Counted from the first letter of the stretch, positions 34,213 to 45,809 are shown. The stretch is DNA of 64,000 bases from Sphingomonas telluris (GCF_022568775.1 NZ_JAKZHW010000001.1:1178001-1242000); one strand, 5' to 3'. Made by a program: numbers and translations. The notes: generated by a model from the letters alone, not told the origin.

Positions 34213-35374
34213 GTCGCCTCAGGGCGATTGCAGCAACGATCAATCCGGTCATCATCCCCAGGGGCACAAGCGCAAATTCCGCGAGGGAGCGGGCGAACAG
34301 CGGCGCGATCCATACGAGACCCATCAAGGTGCGGTCCCAGTGCTGGAAGCCGTGCTCGCGGCCGTCGAGCCAGAGCCAGGCGAGCGCTGGAAGCAAGACA
34401 ACCAAGTCGTAATCGAGCACGTAGGGCGTCGAAATCACGACGGCAGCGCAGACTATGGCGTTTCGGAGTGCCTTCCGCTGCGGCGCAAACGATACCCAGC
34501 CAACGACTGCCATGGCGGCTACCGTGAAGACGAGCTGCACCGCGTAAGCGGTGGATATGTCGCCGCCCCACAACCTGACCGCGGCAAAGGGGCTCATGAT
34601 CTTGTGGAAGCCCGTAGCGCCCTGCTCGATCACGACGCTGCGCGTCAGCGGCAGGCTGTCGAAGAAGGCCTGCCAGACGGGCCACCCCCACGCGGCCAGG
34701 GTGATTGCGATGAGGATTCCGGCCGACAGCGCTGCTCCGGCGATCGCTCTCCAATGCCGGCCGGCGAGAAGCAGAACCGGAAGCACCAAAGCCAACTGCG
34801 GCTTGTAGATGAGGCAGCCGAACAGGATTCCCGCCAGCAACGGCCGCCGCTCCAGCAGCATGAGGCCGCCGGCGAGCAGGAATGCGGTCAGGAAGCCGTT
34901 ATGACCGTGCGTCAGGCAAATCAGCACCACCGGCGCCGCCAGGGTGAGCAGGAGTGCGTCCCAGCCCGGAATCAGCCTCTGCATCAGCCATGCAAAGGGA
35001 AGCAGCGTCGCGAGCTGCCACAGGATGAGCGCGTGCACGTACGGAAGCGTCGCCAGCCCGGCCGCGACAAGCAGGAGGGGCGGCGGATAGTGCCAGCCGA
35101 ACAGGTCGACGGTGGGGCTCCCGTGCAGGGCCTGCTGCACCTGGAAATGGGCCTGCCAACTCCATACTTCGGAAGCGCGGCCGTGAAGCGCCATCCAACC
35201 CGCTGTCCAGACGTTGGAAAAGTCCGTTCCCAGCGGCCGGCCCATCCAGTCCACGGTGCCGGTGGATGAGAGGAACAGCCAGGAGATGGTCAGCATGGTC
35301 GCAAGCCCGGCAAGGCCCGCGATCCGCCGTACGCGGGCGCTGGTAAGCCAGCTGCCGCTTGCCAATCTTTCCAA
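34166..35374 (-). CDS. GT87-type (DUF2029) membrane mannosyltransferase-like protein
   Basis: The 402-residue protein has about ten hydrophobic helices and the DUF2029/GT87 pattern: GTDFSNVWTAGWMALHGRASEVW in the first loop with the acidic Asp, WHYPPPLLLVAAGLATLP, and KPQLALVLPVLLLAG. Family members transfer sugars from polyprenyl phosphate donors at the periplasmic face. The acceptor is unknown. The start is TTG at 35374, following GGGGGAAAG. It is divergent from dnaK. Confidence 0.85.
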   Translation of the reverse strand: MERLASGSWLTSARVRRIAGLAGLATMLTISWLFLSSTGTVDWMGRPLGTDFSNVWTAGWMALHGRASEVWSWQAHFQVQQALHGSPTVDLFGWHYPPPLLLVAAGLATLPYVHALILWQLATLLPFAWLMQRLIPGWDALLLTLAAPVVLICLTHGHNGFLTAFLLAGGLMLLERRPLLAGILFGCLIYKPQLALVLPVLLLAGRHWRAIAGAALSAGILIAITLAAWGWPVWQAFFDSLPLTRSVVIEQGATGFHKIMSPFAAVRLWGGDISTAYAVQLVFTVAAMAVVGWVSFAPQRKALRNAIVCAAVVISTPYVLDYDLVVLLPALAWLWLDGREHGFQHWDRTLMGLVWIAPLFARSLAEFALVPLGMMTGLIVAAIALRRLTASPFRHLRAASAQ

Positions 35375-35437
35375 ACTTTCCCCCAGCCACGGTTACGCGA
35401 AGAAAATCGGGCGCACTCAAGTCTTGCAATAGCAATC

Positions 35438-35465
35438 CTTGTCGTCGCCTTAAGGGCACCTATAT
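35438..35465 (+). promoter_or_regulatory. RpoH-type heat-shock promoter of dnaK
   Basis: CTTG (35438-35441), a 17-base spacer, then CCTATAT (35459-35465) match the alphaproteobacterial RpoH consensus. Transcription would start near 35472, giving a leader of about 60 bases before dnaK. I see no CIRCE element (TTAGCACTC/GAGTGCTAA) in the gap. Confidence 0.8.
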
Positions 35466-35532
35466 CGCCTGCGAAATCAACCTTCGGCCGCCTCACTGGG
35501 CCGAAGAGGGGCATTGAAGAGAGGGATTATAT

Positions 35533-37461
<1,929 letters not shown>

Positions 37462-37467
37462 GGATGA

Positions 37468-37493
37468 TGCCGGCTGGTTTCGATCAGCCGGCA
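37468..37493 (+). other. Hairpin between dnaK and dnaJ
   Basis: A 9-bp inverted repeat (37468-37476 with 37485-37493) with an 8-base loop follows the dnaK stop. No T-run follows, so it is more likely an mRNA stability or partial termination element that sets the DnaK:DnaJ ratio. Confidence 0.55.
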
Positions 37494-37520
37494 CTCATCG
37501 TGCGTACCGGGGACGTGTAA

Positions 37521-38639
37521 ATGGTGGAGCAGGATTATTACGATGTTCTCGGCGTGCAGCGCACGGCGGACCCTGAAGTTATCAAGGCCGCCTATCGCAA
37601 GCTCGCCAAGGAACATCATCCTGACCGGCACAATGGCTGCAGCGAGCGGGAAGCGCAGTTCAAGGCGATCAACGAGGCTTACGACTGCCTGAAGGACCCG
37701 CAGAAACGGGCTGCATACGACCGCTTTGGCAAGGCGGCGTTCCAGAATGGCGGAGGCGGCGATCCGTTCGGCGGCGCCGGCTTCGAGAGCTTCTCCGACA
37801 TCTTTTCCTCTATCTTCGGCGAGTTCGCCGACCGGCAGAACGCCCGGGCCAATCCCGCGCGCGGAGCCGATCTGCGCTACGACCTTGAGCTGAGCCTTGA
37901 AGAAGCCTTCGCAGGCACCGAAGCCAATATCTCAATCGAAGCGCTCGCCGAATGCGACACTTGCGAAGGTCGCGGCTGCACCAACACCGCGGACTGCGCA
38001 CGGACTTGCGGCACCTGCGGCGGCGCTGGGCGCGTTCGCGCGCAGCAAGGCTTCTTCGTGGTGGAACGGGGCTGCCCGACGTGCCGCGGCAGCGGCGAAG
38101 TCATCGCCGACCCGTGCCACTCCTGCGAGGGTGAAGGCCGCGCGCTCAAGCGTCGCACCTTGTCCGTGAAGATTCCTGCCGGCGTCGACGAAGGCACCCG
38201 CATCCGCGTTGCAGGCGAAGGCGAGTCCGGCGTCCGCAACGCACCCAGCGGCGACCTCTACATTTTCGTGCACATGAAGCGGCACGCCATCTACGCGCGC
38301 GAAGGCACGACCTTAGTCGCGGAGTGCCCGGTGACCTTCACGACCGCGGCGCTCGGCGGATCGATCAGCCTGCCGGGCATCGATGGCCAGCCGGTCGAAA
38401 TAAAGATTCCGTCCGGCATCCAGTCAGGCGAGCAGCTTCGTCATCGCGGCGCCGGCATGAGCGTGCTCAACGGCCGCGGGCGCGGCGACCTGGTTGCACG
38501 CGTTCTCGTCGAGACCCCGACGAGGCTCAGCAAGGAGCAGAAGAAGCTTCTTGAGGAGTTCCGGGCGACCGAGACCGGCGACGAATGCCCGGCCGCCAAG
38601 AGCTTCTTTGGCCGGATCCGCGACGCGATCGGCGGTTAG
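37521..38639 (+). CDS. dnaJ: Chaperone DnaJ (Hsp40)
   Basis: The 372-residue protein has the J domain (DYYDVLGVQRTAD; HPDRH with the HPD motif), a short Gly/Phe region, a cysteine-rich zinc domain with four CxxCxGxG-type repeats (CDTCEGRGC, CGTCGGAG, CPTCRGSG, CHSCEGEG), and the substrate-binding C-terminal domains. It stimulates DnaK. Its stop overlaps the convergent purB stop by four bases. Confidence 0.98.
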   Translation: MVEQDYYDVLGVQRTADPEVIKAAYRKLAKEHHPDRHNGCSEREAQFKAINEAYDCLKDPQKRAAYDRFGKAAFQNGGGGDPFGGAGFESFSDIFSSIFGEFADRQNARANPARGADLRYDLELSLEEAFAGTEANISIEALAECDTCEGRGCTNTADCARTCGTCGGAGRVRAQQGFFVVERGCPTCRGSGEVIADPCHSCEGEGRALKRRTLSVKIPAGVDEGTRIRVAGEGESGVRNAPSGDLYIFVHMKRHAIYAREGTTLVAECPVTFTTAALGGSISLPGIDGQPVEIKIPSGIQSGEQLRHRGAGMSVLNGRGRGDLVARVLVETPTRLSKEQKKLLEEFRATETGDECPAAKSFFGRIRDAIGG

Positions 38640-39958
38640 GCCTCGCCGAATACCCGGTCGAAAATCGTGTCCACCTCTTTCAGGTGGTAATCGAGGTTGA
38701 AGAGTCCATCGAGCTGCTCGGTGCTGAGCTTGCCGGTGACTTCCGGATCCTTCTTCAGAAGGTCGAGCAGCGACAGCTGACCATCCGACTCCCAGACCTT
38801 CATCGCGTTGCGCTGAACGAGCGCATAGGAATCCTCGCGGCTTAGCCCCGCCTGCGTCAGCGCCAGAAGCACCCGCTGCGAGTGGATGAGCCCGCCCATG
38901 CGATCCAGATTCTTCTGCATCCGTTCAGGGTAGACGAGCAGCTTCTGAACGACGCTCGTCAGGCGGCAGAGCGCGAAATCGAGCGTTATCGTTGCGTCCG
39001 GACCGATGAAGCGTTCGACCGACGAGTGTGAAATGTCTCGCTCGTGCCAGAGCGCGACGTTCTCCATCGCCGGGATCGCCGCACTGCGGATGACGCGCGC
39101 CAGGCCGGTCAGGTTCTCGGTCAGGACCGGATTGCGCTTGTGCGGCATTGCCGAACTGCCCTTCTGCCCGGGGGAGAAATACTCCTCCGCCTCGAGAACT
39201 TCGGTGCGCTGCAGATGACGGATTTCCGTGGCGAGCCGCTCGATCGACGATGCGATCACGCCCAAGGTCGCGAAGAACATCGCATGGCGGTCGCGCGGAA
39301 TGACCTGCGTGGAAATCGGCTCGATGCTGAGGCCGAGTTCCTCAGCGACGTGGGCCTCTACCTCGGGCCGCACGTTGGCGAACGTCCCCACCGCGCCGGA
39401 AATCGCGCAAGTGGCGATCTCGTCTCGTGCGGCAATCAGCCGGGTGCGGTTGCGATCGAATTCGGCATAAGCCTGCGCCAGCTTCAGACCGAAACTGGTC
39501 GGCTCCGCATGGATACCATGGCTGCGTCCGATCGTCGGCGTGTTCTTGTGCTCGAACGCCCGCCGCTTCAGCGCCGCAAGGAGTTCGTCGAGATCGGCGA
39601 TCAGGAGCTCGGCGGCCTGCTTCAGCTGGACGGCCAGAGCCGTGTCCAGCACGTCCGAACTCGTCATACCCTGGTGCAGCCAGCGCCGCTCCGGCCCCAG
39701 CTTCTCCCCGGCCCAGGTCAGGAAGGCGATCACGTCGTGCTTGGTGACGGCCTCGATCTGGTCGATCGCGGCAACGTCGATCTCACAAAGGACGTCGTCG
39801 TCGTACGCCTTGCGGATGGTCGCGGCGTCCTCGGCCGGGATCATGCCGATCTTGCCCATCGCCTCGGCGGCGAAGACTTCGATCGCCCACCAGATGCGGT
39901 AGCGGTTTTCGGGCGACCAGATGGCCGTCATCTCGGGGCGGGAATAGCGGGGGACCAT
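38636..39958 (-). CDS. purB: Adenylosuccinate lyase
   Basis: The 440-residue protein has the fumarase/ASL superfamily signature GSSAMPHKRNP, preceded by TSSDVLDTALAVQ and RSHGIHAEPTSFG (catalytic His). It cleaves SAICAR and adenylosuccinate in purine synthesis. The N-terminal MVPRYSRPEM is typical of PurB. There is no linkage to other purine genes here. Confidence 0.97.
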   Translation of the reverse strand: MVPRYSRPEMTAIWSPENRYRIWWAIEVFAAEAMGKIGMIPAEDAATIRKAYDDDVLCEIDVAAIDQIEAVTKHDVIAFLTWAGEKLGPERRWLHQGMTSSDVLDTALAVQLKQAAELLIADLDELLAALKRRAFEHKNTPTIGRSHGIHAEPTSFGLKLAQAYAEFDRNRTRLIAARDEIATCAISGAVGTFANVRPEVEAHVAEELGLSIEPISTQVIPRDRHAMFFATLGVIASSIERLATEIRHLQRTEVLEAEEYFSPGQKGSSAMPHKRNPVLTENLTGLARVIRSAAIPAMENVALWHERDISHSSVERFIGPDATITLDFALCRLTSVVQKLLVYPERMQKNLDRMGGLIHSQRVLLALTQAGLSREDSYALVQRNAMKVWESDGQLSLLDLLKKDPEVTGKLSTEQLDGLFNLDYHLKEVDTIFDRVFGEA

Positions 39959-40082
39959 GGGCGGGGCGGCTAGCAGAGCCGCCGCGATGCATCAAATTCC
40001 ATCGGCTCGCCCGACGGGTCGCGCCAAGTCAAAGCAACGGGTATGATGGGCGGGCCAGCGTTGCCATCCAAGGAGAAACGAC

Positions 40083-40334
40083 ATGGCATTCAAGCAATCG
40101 CTTATCGCCCTCGGCATGATCGCGCTTGCCTCGCCGCTGTATGCCGCGAGTCAGGATCCAACGGCCACCGGCGCTCCCCCGGGAACGCCGTCGACCAAAT
40201 ATTGCATGCATATTGAAGCCATTACCGGAAGCCGCATCGAGCACGTCAAATGCTGGACACGCGAAGAGTGGGCCGAGCAAGGCGTCGATGTGGATCACGA
40301 CTGGCCGAAGGAAGGCGTTCGCACCATCGGCTGA
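40083..40334 (+). CDS. Small secreted hypothetical protein
   Basis: The 83-residue protein has a signal peptide (MAFKQSLIALGMIALASPLYAA, cleaved near residue 22). The mature part has two Cys (KYCMHIEAITGSRIEHVKCWTREEW in pieces), likely disulfide-bonded, and a C-terminal acidic/Trp segment. AAGGAGAAACGAC precedes the ATG. Proteins with this CMHIEAxTGSR...CWTREEW pattern are common in sphingomonads, as I recall; the function is unknown. Confidence 0.82.
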   Translation: MAFKQSLIALGMIALASPLYAASQDPTATGAPPGTPSTKYCMHIEAITGSRIEHVKCWTREEWAEQGVDVDHDWPKEGVRTIG

Positions 40335-40341
40335 AGGCCCG

Positions 40342-41022
40342 CTACATTAGCCCCATTGCGCGGAGGCTCGAGCGTCCCTGCGCACCGACGATCACATGGT
40401 CGTGGACTGCCACCTTCATGTGCCGCCCCGCTTCGACAAGCTCCCGCGTCAGCTGAACGTCGGCCTGGCTCGGCGTCGGATCGCCACTCGGGTGATTGTG
40501 GACGATGATGATCGCCGTCGCCCCGTGGGCGATTGCGCGTTTCATCACCTCGCGGACGTGCATGGAGGCGGAATCGACCGAGCCTCGCCACATCGCCTCG
40601 TTCGCCAGCAGCATGTTCTTGGCGTTCAGGAACAGCACGCGGACTTCTTCGACCGCGATGTGCGCCATCTGCGCCGTCAGATAATCGCCCAGAGCGTCCC
40701 AGCTCGAAAGCACTGGCCGTCCCTCCAGCCGCGTCTCCAGCAGCCTCAGCGCGGTCGCTTCGGCGATCTTGAGCGCTGCGACGACGCCTTCGCTCAAGCC
40801 TTCGCGCTGCAAGGTCTCGGCATCGGCAGCGAGGAGCGGACCGATGCCGCCAAATTGCGCAATGAGCTTCTTCGCCTGCGCTTTCGTGTCGCGGCGCGGG
40901 ATGGCCAGCGCGAGAAGATATTCGACCAGTTCATGGTCGAGCAAAGCCTTTGGCCCGCCTTCGAAAAGGCGGCGCCGCAAGCGGGCGCGATGCCCTGACG
41001 CGTCACTCGCAAAGTCCCCCAT
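40342..41022 (-). CDS. radC: RadC family protein (JAB domain)
   Basis: The 226-residue protein has a helix-hairpin-helix-like N-terminus and a C-terminal JAB/MPN metal site with HNHPSGDPTPS and the upstream Glu. The family was once linked to DNA repair, now uncertain; it is often mobile-element related but here stands in an ordinary chromosomal context. Its start is 94 bases from the divergent ydbH-like gene. Confidence 0.93.
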   Translation of the reverse strand: MGDFASDASGHRARLRRRLFEGGPKALLDHELVEYLLALAIPRRDTKAQAKKLIAQFGGIGPLLAADAETLQREGLSEGVVAALKIAEATALRLLETRLEGRPVLSSWDALGDYLTAQMAHIAVEEVRVLFLNAKNMLLANEAMWRGSVDSASMHVREVMKRAIAHGATAIIIVHNHPSGDPTPSQADVQLTRELVEAGRHMKVAVHDHVIVGAQGRSSLRAMGLM

Positions 41023-41116
41023 CCGCCGTGACTGCTAGGCGACAAGCCCTTCCCTATGCAACGGCGTTCGTGCTGAGAACGGAACGGCTCCGTATCGGGG
41101 GGGTTAGTTAAGCCCG

Positions 41117-44100
41117 ATGGCTGACAGGTGGAGTGTGGAAGAGGGGGATTCCGAACGAAGGGTGGTCATACGCGCCCGCGGATGGCGACGCGTGGTCGTC
41201 ATCGGCCTCGTGGCGCTTCTGCTGTTCTTCGTCGTCGCCATCATCGGCCTGTGGATCGCGCGCCGCCCGATCGCCAGCGAAGTCCTCCACGATCAGTTCG
41301 AGCAGCGCGGCGTCCGTGCGACCTATGAGCTGACCAAGGTCGGATTGCGCACTCAGGAAGTGCGCAACCTCGTCATCGGCAATCCCAAGAATCCCGACCT
41401 CGTCGCGCGTTACGCGCTCATCCAGTTGCGATGGGGTCTTACCGGGAACGTCAGCGTCTACCGCATCGTCGCACGCGGAGTCCGCCTGAAGGGCAAACTC
41501 ATCAACAACCGCGTCGTGTGGGGCGACGTCAGCAAGATGATGCCGCCGCCCTCGAACAAGCCTTTCGCGCTTCCGAACATCGTCCTCGACGTCGCGGACA
41601 GCAGCATCGGCCTTGAGACGCCCTTCGGAGACCTGGGCTTCGCGGTCGCGGGCAACGGCAATCTCTCGGGCGGCTTCAAGGGCAATGTCGCGGCGGTCAG
41701 CCAGAAAATCGTTCTCGGCAAGTGCCAGGTCACCGCGCTTCGGACCTATGCCGCAGTTCGCGTCGTTGCCCGCCGTCCACAGGTCGAAGGCCCGCTGGTC
41801 GCGCGAGGGTTCACATGCCCCGCCAGCAACCTGCTGATGGACCAGCCCCGCTTCGATCTCGACGCCAGCTTCAGCGAGAGCTTGACGAACTTCGACGGCA
41901 GCGCGCGCATCACAACACAGCGCATGATCGCCGGGGCCAACGGCCTTGCCGCGCTCACCGGCAACGTGCGCTTCACTGGCACGCCAAAGACCGCGTTCGG
42001 AAGCATCGACGCGGCTGCGCAGAAGTCTCGCCTCGGCCCCATCTACGCCGAACGTACGCACATCCAGGGCCGCTATCTGCTCGGCGCATCGGCCGGAACG
42101 CTCGCCTTCCTCGGCAAATACGATGCCAACAACGCGAACCTCGCACCCTCCATGCTCGCATCGGTCACGGGCCCGCTGGCCGCTGCGGGCTCCACGCCGC
42201 TCGGCCCCATCGCTGCCGCCATGGGCAAGGCGGTCGGCGGCTTCGCGAGCAACTTCGACGCGAGCGGCGGCATCCGCATGGTCAACTTCCCAGGCGGAGG
42301 TGCGGCACGGATCGAATCCGCCGACGTGTACGCCGCGACCGGGGCACGGGTGCGCGTCTCTGGAGGCGACGGTGTCACCTATTACTGGCCGGTGTCGAGA
42401 CTGCGCATAGACGGGCTCATCGAGACGGCGGGCGGCGGCCTTCCGACCGGGAAGATTCTTCTCCGCCAGCCACGCAGCGGCGCACCGATGAGCGGTGAAG
42501 CGCGCTTCCAGCCGTATCAGGTCGGCGCGTCGCGCCTCGCGCTCGATCCGATGCGCTTCCAGGCGAGAGCGAACGGAGCGACCGAGTTCACCACCGCTGC
42601 CACGCTGGACGGTCCCTTCCCTGACGGCCGCGTCAAGGCCTTCCGCTTGCCACTAAACGGCCGGCTCGGCCCGAATGGGGCGTTTTCCGTCGGAAACGCC
42701 TGCCTCGTCGCGAGCTGGCGGTACTTCCGGATGAACGAAATCCAGTTCGGGCCGACCCGCCTGCCGGTCTGCCCGATCGGACCGGCGGTCGTGACCAAGC
42801 CCGCGAACGGCGCCCTGCGGATTGCCGGCGTCACCAACAATCCACGCCTCCAGGGGCATATCGGCAAGTCGCCGCTCAGCCTCGCAGCCAGCAGCGGCCG
42901 GATCGTCGACAAGCAATTCTCGTTCGTCGACCTGGCTGCCAAGCTTGGCAAGCCGGAAGCCCCGGTCGTGCTCGACGCCAAGCGCCTCCAAGGCACTTTC
43001 GCCGCGAATGGCATCAGCGGCACCTTCAACGGCGGCCGTTCGACCATTGGCGACATCAAGCTCCTCGTCAGCGACGCCGACGGTCGCTGGCGCTTCCAGA
43101 ACAGCAATCTGGCTGTGAACGGCGCCCTGACCCTGTCCGACCTGACACCGGAATCGCGCTTCTATCCGCTGCGGAGCAACGACTTCCAACTGACGATGAA
43201 GGGCAACAATCTGGACGCGGGCGGCACGCTCGTGCATCCGGACAGCGGCACCAAGATCACCGACGTCACCATCCATCACCGGCTGGCGTCCGGCAATGGC
43301 AGTGCCATTCTCGACGTACCGGGAATCACGTTCGGCGAAGGTCTTCAGCCCGAAGAGCTGACGCGTGCCACTGAAGGCGTGATCGCTCTTGTCCAAGGCA
43401 CCCTTACCGGGCGCGGCCAGATCAACTGGACGGGATCGGGCGCAGTCACTTCGACGGGCGATTTTTCGACCGCCGGAATGGACCTGGCAGCCCCGTTCGG
43501 TCCCGTAACGGGTCTGAAGGGCACGATCCACTTCACCGATCTGCTCGGCCTCGTGAGCGCACCGGGCCAGACCGCGACGATCGCCACCATCAACCCCGGC
43601 ATCCTGGTCGAGAATGGCGTGATCCACTATCAGTTGCTGCCCGATCAGCTGGTGAAGGTGGAGCGGGGCGAATGGCCGTTCATGGGCGGCCGCCTCATCC
43701 TCCACGAGACGATCCTCAACTTCGGCAAGCCCACCGCCAAGCGACTGACGTTTGAGGTCCAGGGCCTCGACGCAAAAACCTTCGTGAACAGCTTCGGCTT
43801 CGCCGGGCTCGACGCGACGGGCAAGTTCGACGGCGTCCTGCCGATGATTTTCGACGAGAACGGCGGCCGGATCATCGGCGGACGGCTCGACAGCGAGGAT
43901 CCGGGCGGAAGCCTCGCCTACAATGGTGAGATCAACAAAGCGAACCTCGGCATGATGGGCGGCATCGCGTTCGACGCCCTGCGCGACCTTCGCTTCCGCT
44001 CGATGGTCATCCGCCTCGACGGTGACCTCGCCGGTGAATTCACGACGCGCCTCACCATCGAAGGCGTCGCGCTCGGACAGACCACGACCCAGTCGATCAT

Positions 44101-44350
44101 CCGCGGCTTCTTCAAGAAGATTCCGCTCAAGCTCAACGTGTCCATCCGCGGCCCATTCCGCGCCCTGATTTCGATGGCCAAGGGCTTCAAGGACCCGACC
44201 TCGATCATCGCGCCCGTCCTGCCGTTCCCGCTCGATGCCCCCGGCCTGACCACCGAGGTGCGGCGCATCGAGGAAGAGAAGACACAGACCCAGACCCCGC
44301 CCGACGAGCAGGTCGAAGTCCGGCCACCCCCCACCCCAACCGAGAGATGA
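41117..44350 (+). CDS. ydbH: YdbH-type AsmA-like envelope lipid transporter
   Basis: The 1077-residue protein has one N-terminal membrane helix (about residues 25-45, VVVIGLVALLLFFVVAIIGLW) and a long periplasmic beta-rich part with short repeating strands, typical of AsmA-like bridge proteins. Its C-terminal block (GGRLILHETILNFGKPTAKRL; a DAKTFVNSFG region) matches the YdbH 'dicarboxylate transport' domain. In E. coli YdbH, with TamB and YhdP, carries phospholipids to the outer membrane, assisted by YnbE. The ynbE and ydbL genes follow with four-base overlaps, confirming the assignment. Confidence 0.9.
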   Translation: MADRWSVEEGDSERRVVIRARGWRRVVVIGLVALLLFFVVAIIGLWIARRPIASEVLHDQFEQRGVRATYELTKVGLRTQEVRNLVIGNPKNPDLVARYALIQLRWGLTGNVSVYRIVARGVRLKGKLINNRVVWGDVSKMMPPPSNKPFALPNIVLDVADSSIGLETPFGDLGFAVAGNGNLSGGFKGNVAAVSQKIVLGKCQVTALRTYAAVRVVARRPQVEGPLVARGFTCPASNLLMDQPRFDLDASFSESLTNFDGSARITTQRMIAGANGLAALTGNVRFTGTPKTAFGSIDAAAQKSRLGPIYAERTHIQGRYLLGASAGTLAFLGKYDANNANLAPSMLASVTGPLAAAGSTPLGPIAAAMGKAVGGFASNFDASGGIRMVNFPGGGAARIESADVYAATGARVRVSGGDGVTYYWPVSRLRIDGLIETAGGGLPTGKILLRQPRSGAPMSGEARFQPYQVGASRLALDPMRFQARANGATEFTTAATLDGPFPDGRVKAFRLPLNGRLGPNGAFSVGNACLVASWRYFRMNEIQFGPTRLPVCPIGPAVVTKPANGALRIAGVTNNPRLQGHIGKSPLSLAASSGRIVDKQFSFVDLAAKLGKPEAPVVLDAKRLQGTFAANGISGTFNGGRSTIGDIKLLVSDADGRWRFQNSNLAVNGALTLSDLTPESRFYPLRSNDFQLTMKGNNLDAGGTLVHPDSGTKITDVTIHHRLASGNGSAILDVPGITFGEGLQPEELTRATEGVIALVQGTLTGRGQINWTGSGAVTSTGDFSTAGMDLAAPFGPVTGLKGTIHFTDLLGLVSAPGQTATIATINPGILVENGVIHYQLLPDQLVKVERGEWPFMGGRLILHETILNFGKPTAKRLTFEVQGLDAKTFVNSFGFAGLDATGKFDGVLPMIFDENGGRIIGGRLDSEDPGGSLAYNGEINKANLGMMGGIAFDALRDLRFRSMVIRLDGDLAGEFTTRLTIEGVALGQTTTQSIIRGFFKKIPLKLNVSIRGPFRALISMAKGFKDPTSIIAPVLPFPLDAPGLTTEVRRIEEEKTQTQTPPDEQVEVRPPPTPTER

Positions 44351-44580
44351 CGATGACGAGAACCCAGAGAAATGTCCGCGCGTCGCTGATTGCCGCGATC
44401 CTCGGCGTGCCCTTGTCCGGCTGCATCAGCGTGAAGCCGCCCGACAAGCCGATCGAGATCAACCTCAACGTCGACATCCGGCAGGAAGTCCTCGTGAAGC
44501 TGCAGCAGGACGCTCAGCAGCTCATCAACCAGAACCCGGATGCCTTCCCGCAGGCGCAGCAGCCCGGGAAGCGCCCGTGA
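44347..44580 (+). CDS. ynbE: YnbE family lipoprotein
   Basis: The 77-residue protein has a lipobox at LSGC (Cys28 region) and the YnbE core SVKPPDKPIEINLNVDIRQEVLVKL. YnbE is an outer membrane lipoprotein that stacks on the end of YdbH. The start overlaps the ydbH stop (ATGA). The end overlaps ydbL. Confidence 0.92.
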   Translation: MTMTRTQRNVRASLIAAILGVPLSGCISVKPPDKPIEINLNVDIRQEVLVKLQQDAQQLINQNPDAFPQAQQPGKRP

Positions 44581-44945
44581 ACCTACGGCTCGCCTTGTTT
44601 GCGTTGGCGCTCGCAGCGCCGTCTGCCGCGCCGGCCCAGAGCGACGATCTGCAGGCCGCGCGGCGCGCAGGTCAGGTCGGCGAGCGGTTCGACGGCTATC
44701 TCGGATACGCAGTGACGCCGCCGGCGAACGTCCAGCGGCAGGTCCAGGCGATCAACATTCGGCGCCGCGCGCTCTATTCGGATCTCGCAAGCCGCCGCGG
44801 CGTGACGACGCAGGTGGCCGCGCTGGCGACCGGTTGCGAGCTGCTGGCGCGAATCTCGGTTGGGGAAGTCTACATGCTGCAAGACGGGACCTGGCATCGG
44901 CGACAGGCAGGCCAGCCTGCGCCACGCCCGGATTATTGCGGCTGA
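44577..44945 (+). CDS. ydbL: YdbL family (DUF1318) periplasmic protein
   Basis: The 122-residue protein has a signal peptide (MNLRLALFALALAAPSAAPAQ) and the DUF1318 core (AARRAGQVGERFDGYLG; INIRRRALYSDLASRRGVT). YdbL limits YdbH-YnbE activity or oligomerisation in E. coli. The start is GTG, overlapping the ynbE stop (GTGA). It overlaps the convergent DUF3298-type gene by 13 bases. Confidence 0.9.
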   Translation: MNLRLALFALALAAPSAAPAQSDDLQAARRAGQVGERFDGYLGYAVTPPANVQRQVQAINIRRRALYSDLASRRGVTTQVAALATGCELLARISVGEVYMLQDGTWHRRQAGQPAPRPDYCG

Positions 44946-45664
44946 GCCTTGAAGGACGCACGATAGGCCGGCTTCAGCGCCATCATCAGCTTGCGCGTGA
45001 CCGGCAGGTCGATCTCATAATCGCCCTCGACATAGGGGCCGGCGACGTAAGGCGACGCGATGAAGTCGATCGTGTCGAAACGTCCGTCGCCGTTCTTGTC
45101 CTTGGGCGCGATCGCCAGGTCGGAGTACTTGGGGCACTCACCGAACATCGCGCCGAGATCCTCGCCCTGCCGGCGCTTCTTCCTCTCGGCGTCCAGCGCA
45201 CGGCAATAGGCCTGCCGCGTCACCGTCTCGAAGCCTGCTGGAGAGGTAAATAGCCTCGCCATATCGACCTTACGGTTGAGGGCGCGATCCCAGAGCAGCG
45301 CGACGTCCGTGCTGTTCGGATGTGCTCCTCCCGTGAACGTGCCGATCTGGCCCTGCAGGGAGAGAAGGCGGGTGCTCTGCCCCGCAGTCGTCCACGCCTC
45401 ATTGTAAAAATGCGCGTGGAATTCACGTTTCATGTCCTTGGCGGACTTCGCATCTTCCGCGGCATTGGCAGCGGCGCGCTTGAACGCCTTCTCCATCTTG
45501 GCGCGGAAATCCTTGCTCAGCGCAGGGATTGTCGCCGCCTCGGACGACCATTCGAAGGTGAACTGGAGCGCCTTGCTGTTTCGCTCGACCTTGACGGCCT
45601 TGGCATCCGCCGCCGAAGCGCACAGCAGGACGAGGACCGCTGCCAATCCAGAAGCACGGATCAT
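44933..45664 (-). CDS. Secreted DUF4163/DUF3298 protein
   Basis: The 243-residue protein has a signal peptide (about residues 1-22) and two linked domains: an N-terminal beta strand-rich part (KALQFTFEWSSEAATIPAL) and a C-terminal DUF3298 part with SLQGQIGTFTGGAHPN and VALLWDRALNRKVDMARLF. In Gram-positives these domains occur in RsiV and PdaC. They probably bind an envelope component. The exact function is unknown. Confidence 0.85.
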   Translation of the reverse strand: MIRASGLAAVLVLLCASAADAKAVKVERNSKALQFTFEWSSEAATIPALSKDFRAKMEKAFKRAAANAAEDAKSAKDMKREFHAHFYNEAWTTAGQSTRLLSLQGQIGTFTGGAHPNSTDVALLWDRALNRKVDMARLFTSPAGFETVTRQAYCRALDAERKKRRQGEDLGAMFGECPKYSDLAIAPKDKNGDGRFDTIDFIASPYVAGPYVEGDYEIDLPVTRKLMMALKPAYRASFKAQPQ

Positions 45665-45809
45665 GAAGCAGCCGTAACGCGCGGCTGCGCGGTTGACTAT
45701 CTAAACTCCCGTTCATAAAGGGGCGGCGCCTAGGCGGCCTCGGTCGCCGCCATGTTTCTCGCCCTTCGCACACCCCAATTCTGGCGGGGCGACGCATAGG
45801 GGAAAGATC

